This document shows positions 9,437 through 18,811 of a stretch of 64,000 nt of DNA, in pieces; the stretch's first letter is position 1; every line of letters starts with the position of its first letter. Below the pieces are notes generated by a model. The model searched no databases, was not told where the DNA came from, and was given only the letters and a program-made list of their open reading frames with translations. The DNA is taken from positions 1,673,001 through 1,737,000 of the forward strand of contig NZ_CP033580.1 of NCBI RefSeq assembly GCF_003722315.1, in the 5' to 3' direction. The position numbers were made by a program, and so were the translations under genes. The stretch comes from Thermoanaerobacter ethanolicus JW 200 (GTDB lineage Bacteria; Bacillota; Thermoanaerobacteria; Thermoanaerobacterales; Thermoanaerobacteraceae).

Positions 9437-10811
9437 AGCTGTAATGATTGCAGGCACCCATTCAGGGGCCGGTAAAACTACTGTAAGCCTTGGGCTTATG
9501 GGAGTGCTGTCAAAAAGGTATAAAGTTCAGCCTTTTAAAGTAGGTCCAGATTATATAGATGCTGCTTATCAGCGATATGTCACAGGGAATTTTTCCTGCA
9601 ATCTCGACTTGTACATGTTGGGGGAACAAAACCTTAAATCGCTTTTTTACAAAAATGCCTGCAATGCTGACATTTCTATAATTGAAGGTGTTATGGGAAT
9701 GTACGATGGGATTGATACTACAAAAAAGGGGAGCAGTGCTGACATTGCGAAAATTTTAGATATTCCTGTGATTTTAGTTGTAGATGCTTCTTCTATGGCG
9801 ACAAGTGTATCAGCTTTAATAATGGGTTATATGCACTATGACAGGGAAGTAAAAATTAAAGGGGTGATATTAAATAAAGTTGGAAGTGAAAAACACTATG
9901 CCCTTTTGAAAGAATGCATAACAAGAGATTTAGGTATTGAGGTTTTTGGCTATCTTCCAAAGGATCCAAAATTAGATTTGCCAGAAAGACACTTAGGCCT
10001 TGTACCGATATATGAGATGCCAGAAATTAAACACAAGTTTGATACCTTATATGATTATATTGAAAAATACATTGATATAGAAAAAATTCTTAATGTAAGT
10101 GTAATTGACTGTTCAAATACATTTAGAAACACGATTGGTGAGGGCCATGATTTAAAAAGGGTAAAAATAGGGTATGCGTTTGATGAGGCTTTTAATTTTT
10201 ATTACAAAGAGAGTTTGGAATTTTTTGAAGAAATGGGAGCAGAGCTTGTACCCTTTAGTCCTCTTAAAGATTATAAATTACCAGATGAAATATCGGGTTT
10301 GTACATAGGGGGAGGATTTCCAGAGGTTTTCGCGGAGAGGCTTAATAAAAACAAAAAAATGTTGAAATCGGTTAAAGATGCAATAGATTCAGGTATGCCT
10401 GCATATGCAGAGTGTGGCGGCTTTATGTATCTCACAAAAAGCATAACAGATTTACAAGGAAATACTTTTGAAATGGCAGGAATTTACGATTTTGAAACTG
10501 TCATGACAAAAAGGCTTCAGAGATTTGGCTATGTTGAGGCAGAAGTTATTGAAGATGACGTCCTTTTTAGAAAAGGGGATAAAATAAAAGGGCATGAGTT
10601 TCACCACTCAATAATAAAAGGTTTTTCACAGAAAGCCTCATACGTTGTGCATAAACCGGGAAAAGAAAACGCTTGGGAATGTGGATTTGTGCATAAAAAT
10701 TGCCTGGCGACGTATGTTCACATAAATTTATACACATATAAAGAGGCTGTCAAGAGGTTTGTTGACAAATGTGTTCAATACCGAAACTCAAATGCTTTTC
10801 AGGAGGATTAA
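9429..10811 (+). CDS. cbiA: cobyrinate a,c-diamide synthase
   Basis: This enzyme amidates the a and c side chains of (Co)byrinate using glutamine and ATP, in anaerobic B12 synthesis. The N-terminal dethiobiotin-synthetase-like domain has P-loop [10 protein letters not shown]. The C-terminal glutamine amidotransferase domain has the nucleophile Cys in [10 protein letters not shown] (about residue 333) and a late His in THVHIN-type YVHIN. TTG 9429 follows AAGGAG (9412-9417) by 11 bases and overlaps the end of btuD; an in-frame ATG at 9408 lies before that site. It is encoded directly after the transporter and before cbiP. Confidence 0.92.
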   Translation: MCKAVMIAGTHSGAGKTTVSLGLMGVLSKRYKVQPFKVGPDYIDAAYQRYVTGNFSCNLDLYMLGEQNLKSLFYKNACNADISIIEGVMGMYDGIDTTKKGSSADIAKILDIPVILVVDASSMATSVSALIMGYMHYDREVKIKGVILNKVGSEKHYALLKECITRDLGIEVFGYLPKDPKLDLPERHLGLVPIYEMPEIKHKFDTLYDYIEKYIDIEKILNVSVIDCSNTFRNTIGEGHDLKRVKIGYAFDEAFNFYYKESLEFFEEMGAELVPFSPLKDYKLPDEISGLYIGGGFPEVFAERLNKNKKMLKSVKDAIDSGMPAYAECGGFMYLTKSITDLQGNTFEMAGIYDFETVMTKRLQRFGYVEAEVIEDDVLFRKGDKIKGHEFHHSIIKGFSQKASYVVHKPGKENAWECGFVHKNCLATYVHINLYTYKEAVKRFVDKCVQYRNSNAFQED

Positions 10812-10812
10812 T

Positions 10813-12336
10813 ATGGCACTTAAATTGATGATACAAGGGACCGCATCGTCTGTTGGCAAAAGCTTGTTGGTTGCCGCTTTTTGCAGAATTTTCAAGCAGG
10901 ATGGTTACAGAGTAGCCCCTTTTAAGTCTCAAAATATGGCTTTGAATTCCTATATAACCGATGAAGGACTAGAAATAGGAAGAGCACAAGCTATGCAGGC
11001 GGAAGCGGCAGGAGTTAAGCCTTCTTATCACATGAATCCAATACTTCTAAAGCCCAGTTCTGATAAAAAAAGCCAAGTTGTTTTAAGAGGCAAAGTTTAT
11101 AAAAACATGTCTGCAGCCGAATACCACCAATTTAAGCCACAGCTTTTAAAGTTTATTAAAGAGGACTTTGATTTTCTTGCAAGTCAAAATGACATTGTTG
11201 TAATAGAAGGAGCTGGAAGTCCTGCAGAAATAAATTTAAGGGATAGAGATGTCGTAAACATGGGTATGGCAGAGATGGTAAATGCACCAGTACTTCTTGT
11301 AGGAGATATTGATAAAGGCGGTGTATTTGCTTCAATAGCTGGCACTTTGCTCCTTTTAAAAGAAAATGAGAGAAATCGCATTGAAGGTGTACTTATAAAC
11401 AAGTTTAGAGGAGACATTGAAATATTAAAGCCGGGTTTGGAGATGTTAGAAAACATTGTACACAAAAAGGTTTTAGGTGTTGTCCCTTATATGGATGTGC
11501 ACATTGATGAAGAGGATGGGGCGACGGAGAGATTTTATCGTAGGAATACAGAAGGAGATATAGAGATTGCAGTTATAAATCTTCCCCACATATCGAATTT
11601 TACGGATTTTGAACCTCTTGCTAAAGTTCCCGGAATAAAGCTTCGCTATGTGAATAAAGGGGAAAGGATTGGAGATTGTGATGTTGTTATAATTCCGGGA
11701 ACAAAAAACACAATTGGAGATTTGCAAGCATTAAAAGAATATAGGATTGATAAGGAAATTTTTGAAATGAGAAAAAAAGGTAAATTTATAGTCGGCATTT
11801 GTGGAGGATACCAAATGCTGGGAAAAGTCATTAAAGACCCGGGAAGAATTGAAAGTACAACTTCAGAAATTGAGGGACTGGGACTTTTGGATATAGAGAC
11901 TGTAATTGAAAATGAAAAGACAACAACCCAAATTAAGGCGGTTATTCGCAATAATTTACCATCAATATTATCACCTCTTAGAAATATTGCTGTAGAGGGA
12001 TATGAAATACACATGGGGCAAAGTCGAATTTTGGGAGATTGTCAGCCTTTTTCAGTAATAACTCATAGAAATGGAGAAAAAATCGAAGTCTATGACGGTT
12101 GTATAAGCGATGATGGAAAAGTGTTTGGAACTTACATACACGGAATTTTTGAAAACAGAGAGTTTGTCAGGGAATTTATAAATATTGTGAGAAAATCAAA
12201 AGGACTTTCTCCTATAGAGGAAATTATTGATTACAAAGAATTTAAAGAAAGAGAATATGATAAGCTTGCAGATATTGTGAGAAAAAGTATCGACATGAAA
12301 GAAGTCTATGAAATTATGGAGAGGTATAAAGATTAA
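10813..12336 (+). CDS. cbiP: cobyric acid synthase
   Basis: A 507-residue CbiP/CobQ enzyme that amidates side chains b, d, e and g of adenosyl-cobyrinate a,c-diamide. P-loop GTASSVGKS is at residues 8-16. The amidotransferase Cys is in [10 protein letters not shown] (about residue 334) and the catalytic His in [15 protein letters not shown] lies 6 bases before ATG 10813; an earlier in-frame ATG at 10759 sits inside cbiA. Confidence 0.95.
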   Translation: MALKLMIQGTASSVGKSLLVAAFCRIFKQDGYRVAPFKSQNMALNSYITDEGLEIGRAQAMQAEAAGVKPSYHMNPILLKPSSDKKSQVVLRGKVYKNMSAAEYHQFKPQLLKFIKEDFDFLASQNDIVVIEGAGSPAEINLRDRDVVNMGMAEMVNAPVLLVGDIDKGGVFASIAGTLLLLKENERNRIEGVLINKFRGDIEILKPGLEMLENIVHKKVLGVVPYMDVHIDEEDGATERFYRRNTEGDIEIAVINLPHISNFTDFEPLAKVPGIKLRYVNKGERIGDCDVVIIPGTKNTIGDLQALKEYRIDKEIFEMRKKGKFIVGICGGYQMLGKVIKDPGRIESTTSEIEGLGLLDIETVIENEKTTTQIKAVIRNNLPSILSPLRNIAVEGYEIHMGQSRILGDCQPFSVITHRNGEKIEVYDGCISDDGKVFGTYIHGIFENREFVREFINIVRKSKGLSPIEEIIDYKEFKEREYDKLADIVRKSIDMKEVYEIMERYKD

Positions 12337-13274
12337 TGGAAGTGGTATTAGCCTACTTATTAGATTTGTTGATAGGAGACCCTGAAGGATATCCTCATCC
12401 TGTAAGAATTATAGGGAGAGTGGTATCACATTTAGAGAGTATACTTAGAAAATATGCTAAAAGTGACAGAGCTTTAAAAATAGCAGGTTTTATACTGTGT
12501 GGACTTACAGTAACTTTGGCATTTGCAGCAACATATGTACTACTTTATATTGCAGGACTTATACATCCATATTTAAAGTATGCTTTAGATGTTTTAATTA
12601 TATATACCTGCCTTGCTACAAAAGACCTTGGTAAAGCTGCTGGAAGAGTATACGAAGCGTTGGCAAAGGGTGATATAGTTGAAGCAAGAAGAAGATTATC
12701 TTATATAGTCAGTAGGGATACAGATAGGCTTGATGTTGAGAATATATCCAGAGGAGCGATAGAAACAGTTGCAGAGAATATATCAGACGGTATAATAGCC
12801 CCTATGTTTTACGCGTTTATAGGAGGTGCGCCGCTGGCTATCTTTTATAAGGCAGCAAGCACTCTTGATTCTATGGTAGGCTATAGAAATGAAAAGTACC
12901 TCGATTTAGGATTTGCTTCTGCAAAACTTGACGACATATTAAATTTTATCCCTGCTCGCATAACAGGTTTTTTGATTGTTATAGCTGCTTTTCTCTTAGG
13001 CTATGATTATAAAAATAGTTGGAGGATTTTTTTAAGAGATAGGTTGAAACATCAAAGTCCAAACAGTGCTCACGGAGAAGCAGCAGTTGCCGGTGCTTTA
13101 AATATACAACTTGGAGGGCTCAATTATTACTTTGGAAAGCCTGAGCTTAAGCCAACTCTTGGGGATGGAAAAGAAAAAATTACTCCACAGCACATAAAAG
13201 ACAGCATAAAAATAATGTATATGACTTCATTTTTAGGTATTGTGGTGTTTTATATAGGGAGGAGATTGATGTGA
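12336..13274 (+). CDS. cbiB: adenosylcobinamide-phosphate synthase
   Basis: A 312-residue integral membrane enzyme that attaches aminopropanol (phosphate) to cobyric acid. The family start YLLDLLIGDPEGYPHPVR-type segment, the ETVAENISDGIIAP motif and the HQSPNSAHGEAA motif are all present, with about four membrane segments. Its ATG shares the A of the cbiP TAA stop, so translation is coupled. No cobU, cobS or cobT follows here, so lower-ligand attachment is encoded elsewhere. Confidence 0.94.
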   Translation: MEVVLAYLLDLLIGDPEGYPHPVRIIGRVVSHLESILRKYAKSDRALKIAGFILCGLTVTLAFAATYVLLYIAGLIHPYLKYALDVLIIYTCLATKDLGKAAGRVYEALAKGDIVEARRRLSYIVSRDTDRLDVENISRGAIETVAENISDGIIAPMFYAFIGGAPLAIFYKAASTLDSMVGYRNEKYLDLGFASAKLDDILNFIPARITGFLIVIAAFLLGYDYKNSWRIFLRDRLKHQSPNSAHGEAAVAGALNIQLGGLNYYFGKPELKPTLGDGKEKITPQHIKDSIKIMYMTSFLGIVVFYIGRRLM

Positions 13275-13570
13275 AAGAAAAAGCAAATGCATTAAAAAAT
13301 GTTAAAACTCTTACTCTTGTTGCTATGCTTATAGCCTTAAGTGCAGTAGGTGCTCTCATAAAAGTTTTTAACACAGTTGCTTTCGATTCAATGCCAGGAT
13401 ACTTTGCCGCATTATACCTTGGAGGTTGGTATGGAGCCCTTGTGATAAGTTTAGGGCATATGCTTACAGCAATTACTTCTGGATTTCCTTTAGGGCTTAC
13501 AAATCACATATACATAGCAGTGCAAATGGCATTATATGCCTATTTGTTTAAATTTTTTTATCGAAAATTT
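13271..13570 (+). pseudogene. ECF transporter S component, truncated (CblT-like)
   Basis: The first 100 codons of a hydrophobic ECF-type substrate-binding component. It begins with GTG 13271 overlapping the cbiB stop, preceded by GGGAGG. About four membrane segments are visible, with a typical LVAMLIALSAVGALIKV start. After base 13570 the frame enters the left end of an IS1182-type element, adds ten foreign residues and stops. Family members are usually longer (about 170-190 residues). The position after cbiB suggests alpha-ribazole (CblT) or another B12 precursor as substrate; this is inference. It is probably non-functional. Confidence 0.72.
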
Positions 13571-15508
13571 GATTCTAGTGTAAAAAGCCTCTTTTCTTTA
13601 TGAAGAAGTATAAATATAAAATAGATTGAATAAATAAACATAAAAATATAGGTAGTACAAATTTTCATAGAATTATGTTAGAATCAAAGAAGCAAAAATT
13701 ACAACAAATGGGGTGTTGCACTTGTTTAGAGAAAACAGCGACCATTTTCAACAATCTTTATTTGAAAGTGTTAACTTCATGGATTCAAGGATAAAGGCTA
13801 AACTAGAAAAATCATGGGCACCCATATTCTATAAATACGTGTTCTGCAACATCGATGAAAAACCCTTTTCAGTCTTATACAGTGATACAGGAAGGCCTAA
13901 CTTCCCGGTTAACATACTCCTTTCCCTGGAATACATAAAACACCTTAAAAACTACTCTGATGATGAACTTATTGAAAACTTTAACTTCAATTACCTGATA
14001 AATTACGCTGTAGGAATAAGGACATTAGGAGGCATGAACCTTTCAGAGAAAACCTTGTATGACTTTAGATCAAGGATATACCAATACCTCATAAAACATC
14101 CTGAACAAGAGGACTTGATATTCGGGCAATTTCTAAATCTTACCAGTATTTTTGCCAAAGAAGCAGGCATATCCATGAAAGAACAGCGCATGGACTCCAC
14201 CATGTTCATGTCAAACATCAAAAAAGCAGGAAGAATCGCCCTTGCCTTTGATGTACTTTACAGGGCAGTAAAATCCATCCCTGAAGATAGACTTTCAGAG
14301 AACCTGAAAGAAGTCCTCAACCCTAAATTCAAGACAGAAGTGATACATAAAACCAAGCCTTCAGAAAGCGAAAGCAGGCTCGAAATACTCTTGAATCTGT
14401 GCCAAGAAGCAAAGGAAACAATCGAAAACATTCCCGGACTTGAAAAATCCGATGCATATAAAATCCTCGCAAGATTCCTGTCAGAACAGGCGTACTACGA
14501 CGAAAAAACCAAGAGGCTCAAGGCCAAAGACAGCAAAAGCATACCCAGCGATTCCCTTCAGTCAGCATACGATGAGGATGCTACTTATCGCAAGAAGGGG
14601 AACAAAGCTGAAAGCGGATACGTTTTAAACCTCAGCGAAACCTGTTCAAAAGAAAATCCCTTCCAGCTCATAACAGACTATACGGTAGAAAAGAACATAA
14701 AAAGCGATGTAGAACTTTTAAAAGAAAGACTACCTATTGTAAAACAAAATACTGAATGCCAAGAAGTCTATGTAGACGGTGGTTATTACTCCGAAGAAGT
14801 AGTGCAAATTGCAAAAGAAAACGGTGTGGAACTCCACTTTACCGACTTAAGCGGCAGGAAGCCTATTTCTAGGATATCAGTGACCGAATATGAAATAGAT
14901 GAAGAAACGAAAGTGATAACGAAGTGCCCAAGGGGAATAATACCCATCCATGCCGGTGTTAAGAAGGGGCAGACGGTGGCCCATTTTCCAAAAGAAGCCT
15001 GTGCAATGTGTGAATTGAAAAATCAATGTTACTGCAAAGAACAGAAAAAAGATTACGTGGTGAGGATAAATCTAAAATCGATAGAAGCAGCCAAACAACG
15101 GGAAAAGATAGAATGTAGGTGTGAGGAAGACAAGAGCAAAAGAGCTGCAATAGAAGGTACCAATTCAGCCTTGAAGAGGGGTCATGGTCTTTCGAAGCTT
15201 CGAGTAAGGGGACTTGTAAAATGTAGAGTAAACGTAGGCTTAAAGGTATTGGCCCAGAACTTTAAGCGTTTTGCAAGATACATGTTGGAGCGAGCTAAAA
15301 AAGCTATTCCAAAGGTCCGAGGGGGAAGTGTGCCCATATTGGCCCAATAAATGGTAATAACGTATTATAAAGGTAAAATATAAGCTTTTCTTGGCGGACT
15401 TTAAACTGGATTTTTGTTATCATAGGTGCAAATTACCACAATTTACCTAAATAAATTTGTCAAAGTACAGAAAAGCAGATTCTAAAATTGAGTTTCTACA
15501 CTAGAATC
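13571..15508 (+). mobile_element. IS1182-type insertion sequence, intact
   Basis: The ends are inverted repeats: GATTCTAGTGTAAAAA at 13571 and, on the other strand, GATTCTAGTGTAGAAA ending at 15508 (15 of 16 match). The bases ATTT flank both ends, a possible 4-bp target duplication. It carries one intact transposase gene. The left neighbour is a truncated transporter gene and the right neighbour a truncated IS4-type element, so it inserted at an earlier deletion junction or took part in one. Confidence 0.82.
13713..15350 (+). CDS. IS1182-family transposase
   Basis: A 545-residue DDE transposase. The N-terminal segment with VLYSDTGRPNFPV and the YAVGIRTLGG region is typical of the family. Likely catalytic residues are Asp in QRMDSTMFMSN, Asp in VYVDGGYYSE and Glu in AAIEGTNSALKRGHG. 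A Cys-rich segment (CAMCELKNQCYC) lies before the last catalytic Glu. The frame is uninterrupted from GTG 13713. Confidence 0.9.
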   Translation: MLHLFRENSDHFQQSLFESVNFMDSRIKAKLEKSWAPIFYKYVFCNIDEKPFSVLYSDTGRPNFPVNILLSLEYIKHLKNYSDDELIENFNFNYLINYAVGIRTLGGMNLSEKTLYDFRSRIYQYLIKHPEQEDLIFGQFLNLTSIFAKEAGISMKEQRMDSTMFMSNIKKAGRIALAFDVLYRAVKSIPEDRLSENLKEVLNPKFKTEVIHKTKPSESESRLEILLNLCQEAKETIENIPGLEKSDAYKILARFLSEQAYYDEKTKRLKAKDSKSIPSDSLQSAYDEDATYRKKGNKAESGYVLNLSETCSKENPFQLITDYTVEKNIKSDVELLKERLPIVKQNTECQEVYVDGGYYSEEVVQIAKENGVELHFTDLSGRKPISRISVTEYEIDEETKVITKCPRGIIPIHAGVKKGQTVAHFPKEACAMCELKNQCYCKEQKKDYVVRINLKSIEAAKQREKIECRCEEDKSKRAAIEGTNSALKRGHGLSKLRVRGLVKCRVNVGLKVLAQNFKRFARYMLERAKKAIPKVRGGSVPILAQ

Positions 15509-15973
15509 ATTTTTAGAAAAAGACTTAGGGTTATTTAACTTAGTGTTAGCTTTAATAGGGGTAGAATCCATGGAAATAAACTCACCGGAGATAATACCCA
15601 TATTTTTGAGGATATTGACCTGATTTTGAAAAATAGAGGTCAAATAATCATGAGAGAAGTCATTAATAAAACGGCGAAAAGTCCAATAAGAAGGAAGAGG
15701 TTTAGAAATGTCGAAGCCACAAAGATGAGCAATGATAAGATTATTGCGGAGATAATCTAAAAGGTCAGAAATTGTGCCGAATCTTTCAGCTTTCATGACA
15801 ATAAAAGCTCTAAAAAGTGCATGGTGAGAATAACCCTTACGGCCAGGACTAGAGGAAGGGAATTCAGGTATTGAAGACAGGTCAAGATTTTCAAACATAG
15901 AAGAATAGAAATCAATTTTAGACTGAGAGGTAAAGAGTTCAGGTATATTTAAAAGCAATTGAAGCTGGTACAT
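15509..15973 (-). pseudogene. IS4-type transposase fragment (copy B), N-terminal
   Basis: The first ~155 residues of the IS4-type transposase, in this stretch identical in translation to the 54.7-kb copy, including SMDSTPIK with the first catalytic Asp. The frame is cut near 15509 where it meets the right end of the IS1182-type element. The last three-fifths, including the second Asp and the Glu, are missing, so it is inactive. Its upstream part is separated from it by the IS at 16004-17750 and resumes at 17762-17895. Confidence 0.92.
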
Positions 15974-16003
15974 GTAGAATTTCCTCCTTCTTAAAAAATT
16001 TTT

Positions 16004-17750
16004 TAGGTCTTTGCAGAATCCCAAAATCCTTATGGATTAAGGGATTCTGCTATATATTTTCAAAGGAATTCCTCCACTTTCGTCGAATTTATATAGAGAA
16101 CCAAATCCCAAAAAGAAATGGAGGAAATCCTATGAAAATCAAAGCTAAACAACTTTCTCTCTCCGATATTTACGATGATGTTCAATCCTTCTTTGAAGAA
16201 GATAAACCCAAGTTTATTAAACTCTTTGATTCCTTTATTGATTTATCTGAACTTATTCCACCTTCTTTTTACGCCCATTATTATTCTCACTTCGGGCGTC
16301 ATAGGGATTTTTCTCTTGAATCTATGCTCACTTCTTTGATTATCCAAAAAATTCTCTCTATCCCTACTGTTCAACTCCTTGTCCATGTTCTTAAGCTCTC
16401 TAAAGAATTAAGAGAGCTTTGTGGCTTTAAAAGAGTCCCTCATCCTTCTCAATTCTCTAGATTTAAATCCATTTTCCTCAAAGATTTGGAGAATTTCTTC
16501 AATAATCTTGTTAATTTAACTGAGCCTATTTGTCAGGCTATTAATCCTTCACTTTCTAATATCCTCATCGCTGATACTACTGGCTTTCAACCTTATGTCA
16601 GAGAAAATAATCCTAAGTTCTTTGATTCCCTTTATAGAAATATTAAAAAGTTCTCTAAATCTAATCCTGATTTTGATGCCCACTCTTATGCTTGTTCTAA
16701 AATGCCTAAGTTCGCTCACTCTAATCCTGATGCTAAATTCTCTTATATTAATGGCCATTATTGTTACTCTATCAAAGCTACCATCCTCACTAATGGCTTA
16801 GGCATTATTCAGCATATTAGTTTCTATGACGATGATTCTTTAAATGTCAATACTGCTAAATCTGCTGCCGAGTCTAAAGATTTGTACGATTCTAAAACTT
16901 TAATCCCTTCTCTTAAGGAATTCTTTAATTTACATCCTAATTTCTCTTATAGATACTTCTTAGGTGACGCTGGGTTTGATTCTTTTGATAATTACAAATA
17001 CTTGTTCTCAGAGCATGGCATAATCCCTATTATCCCTATTAACCCTCGAAATTCTAAAAACTTACCTCAGCCTACTTTTAACTCTGATGGTATCCCTACC
17101 TGCCCCCGTGACCCTTCTCTTAAAATGTCCTATGATGGCATCGTCCGGGAAAAAGGTAGAACTACCAGAATTAAATGGCTTTGCCCTATGTCCAAAAAAG
17201 TTAGACTAAACGGTAAAACTACTTATATCCTTCAATGTGATAACCCCTGTACCTCTTCTAAATGCGGCAGAATATTCTATACTACCCTTGATATTGATTT
17301 TAGAAAAAACACTGTTGTCCCTCGTAACTCTAAAAAGTGGTCCAAACTTTATGAAAAACGCCCTATTATTGAAAAATCTATTTCTCTTTTAAAAAGTTCT
17401 ATCGCTGTTGATAGCTTTAAACTCATAAATACCAGGTCAATCAAAGCTGATGTTTTTCTTGGGGCTATCACTCAACATATTGGTTTAATTATTACTGCAA
17501 AACTTGGTACTTTTGAACATCCTTTATCTTTGAAAAAACTTTTGGCTTGATAACTTGTTCTTATGGTTTGATTCGTTTGTCACCTTTTTACATTAAAAAG
17601 GTGTGTTAGGTATTGTCTTTTTTGAATTTGTATCTTTCTTCCATTTCTCTTTTCCCCTCTTGAGCGTGCCTTTAAAATGTAATTTCTTTATTTTGTTCCT
17701 TGTAATGTAACTTTTTTACTCTAATATTTATCTCATTTTGCAATCACCTA
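16004..17750 (+). mobile_element. second IS type, copy C (1747 bp)
   Basis: The ends are TAGGTCTTTGCAGAATC and the complement of TAGGTGATTGCAAAATG. The 11-bp duplication AAAAAATTTTT lies at 15993-16003 and 17751-17761. The target is the leader of IS4-type copy B. A copy of the same 1747-bp length lies inverted at 18812-20558. Confidence 0.92.
16132..17550 (+). CDS. DDE transposase of the second IS type (copy C)
   Basis: A 472-residue transposase with Asp in LIADTTGFQPY, Asp in FLGDAGFDSFD and an exact IS4-group Y-x2-R-x3-E-x6-K signature in YEKRPIIEKSISLLK. A Cys-bearing insert (CDNPCTSSKCGR) precedes that signature. AGGAGG lies close before ATG 16132. The coding strand is pyrimidine-rich. 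It differs from the inverted copy only within the first ~80 residues, suggesting recent duplication or gene conversion. Confidence 0.9.
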   Translation: MKIKAKQLSLSDIYDDVQSFFEEDKPKFIKLFDSFIDLSELIPPSFYAHYYSHFGRHRDFSLESMLTSLIIQKILSIPTVQLLVHVLKLSKELRELCGFKRVPHPSQFSRFKSIFLKDLENFFNNLVNLTEPICQAINPSLSNILIADTTGFQPYVRENNPKFFDSLYRNIKKFSKSNPDFDAHSYACSKMPKFAHSNPDAKFSYINGHYCYSIKATILTNGLGIIQHISFYDDDSLNVNTAKSAAESKDLYDSKTLIPSLKEFFNLHPNFSYRYFLGDAGFDSFDNYKYLFSEHGIIPIIPINPRNSKNLPQPTFNSDGIPTCPRDPSLKMSYDGIVREKGRTTRIKWLCPMSKKVRLNGKTTYILQCDNPCTSSKCGRIFYTTLDIDFRKNTVVPRNSKKWSKLYEKRPIIEKSISLLKSSIAVDSFKLINTRSIKADVFLGAITQHIGLIITAKLGTFEHPLSLKKLLA

Positions 17751-17895
17751 AAAAAATTTTTTATAGTGTATATATAATAATTCGACAAATGGGAGGGGAA
17801 ATCCTACATAAAAGATAAAAAATTCAAGAGTGATAGGAAAAAAGTATGTCTGTAGAATGGCTTAAATTAAGGCTTCTGAATTTTGCACAAGTCTA

Positions 17896-18339
17896 TTTTT
17901 CTTTAAAAAAGTAGGGATGGCTTTATTATCTAAAGTTGGTGGTGCTGCAGGACCATTGTATGGGAGCTTTTTTATGAAATTTGGAGAACCGGCGGAAAAT
18001 AAAGAAGAAGTTGATTTTGAAGTTTTTTACAATATGTTTAAAGTGGCAATAGAATCGGTTGAAATGAGGGGTAAAGCTGTAATAGGAGAAAAAACGATGG
18101 TTGACGCTTTAAGGCCTGGGTTGTATGCTTTTACAAAGGCTATAGAAGAAAATATAGAGCCCAAAAAAGCGTTTGAAATATTTGTAGAAGCAGCTAAGAA
18201 GGGTGCAGATTCTACTATTCCATTGGTAGCAAAAAAAGGTAGAGCAATGAGACTCGGAGAAAGGGCAATAGGGCACCTTGATCCAGGTGCAGCTTCGTCA
18301 GTATTGATATTGGAGACATTTAGAAATAATTTACCGTAA
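17896..18339 (+). pseudogene. dhaL: dihydroxyacetone kinase subunit L, C-terminal fragment
   Basis: The frame is open from the IS edge and reads FFKKVGMALLSKVGGAAGPLYG, the central DhaL segment with its glycine-rich loop; it then runs to the natural C-terminus (GHLDPGAASSVLIL). DhaL phosphorylates dihydroxyacetone together with DhaK. The first ~70 residues, which hold the Mg/ADP-binding Asp cluster, are missing, as are dhaK and dhaM. It was cut by the IS4-type element whose end is at 17895. ATG 17917 has no good ribosome site. Confidence 0.88.
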
Positions 18340-18811
18340 TTAGGGGAGTTTTTTGGTAGAAGAAGAGGATTTTGTTTATCCTAAGGTAGGACAACTTTTT
18401 AAATAAACAAAATAACAATATTGTACTTTGAATACACGTAAATTCGGAGTTAAATTGGACAGGTATAATCGGTACTTTTAAAATTGAAAAAATGGTGAAA
18501 TCTAATGCCAAAGTTTAGCAAGTAATTAAAAAATTAAAAGATTCACAGATTAAAAAAATAGGAAATCCTTGAGAAGCTATAAGTTCTCTTAAAGGATACG
18601 AATAAATAGTTGAATAGAGAATTTTTTGTACAATTGAAAAAGCAAGCATAAAGTGATAATTAGGATTTGATTTTCCTGGGAATTCCTTTATTTTATTTTT
18701 TGAATTCGGCTACGATATAAATTTTACAGGATTAGGGGAATTCGTTTAAAAATATGTAATAGAATTCCTTATTTATAAAATAAGGGTTCTACAAAAACCA
18801 AAAAATGAATT
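18340..18811. other. 472-base stretch with no intact gene
   Basis: No intact gene is visible. A decayed frame (18432-18656) is listed separately. A hairpin CCTTATTT/AAATAAGG lies at about 18762-18785 with no T-run. Several GAATTC-centred short repeats occur between 18680 and 18765. Confidence 0.5.
18432..18656 (+). pseudogene. decayed reading frame, unrecognised
   Basis: Read in one frame it gives protein-like text (NSELNWTGIIGTFKIEKM, QVIKKLKDSQIKKIGNP, EAISSLKGYE) broken by four stop codons and no frameshift. The Lys/Glu/Ile-rich composition resembles host genes. I do not recognise the family. It lies between the dhaL fragment and IS copy D and could also be chance. Confidence 0.3.

Larger units (their letters stand above)
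15509..17895 (-). mobile_element. remnant of IS4-type element copy B, interrupted by another IS
   Basis: Two pieces belong to one element: 15509-16003 (transposase start) and 17762-17895 (leader and terminal repeat, ending TTTTGCACAAGTCTA). Between them lies the element 16004-17750 with an 11-bp target duplication. The leader piece matches the leader of copies A and E. The terminal repeat at 17895 abuts a dhaL fragment. Confidence 0.9.
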
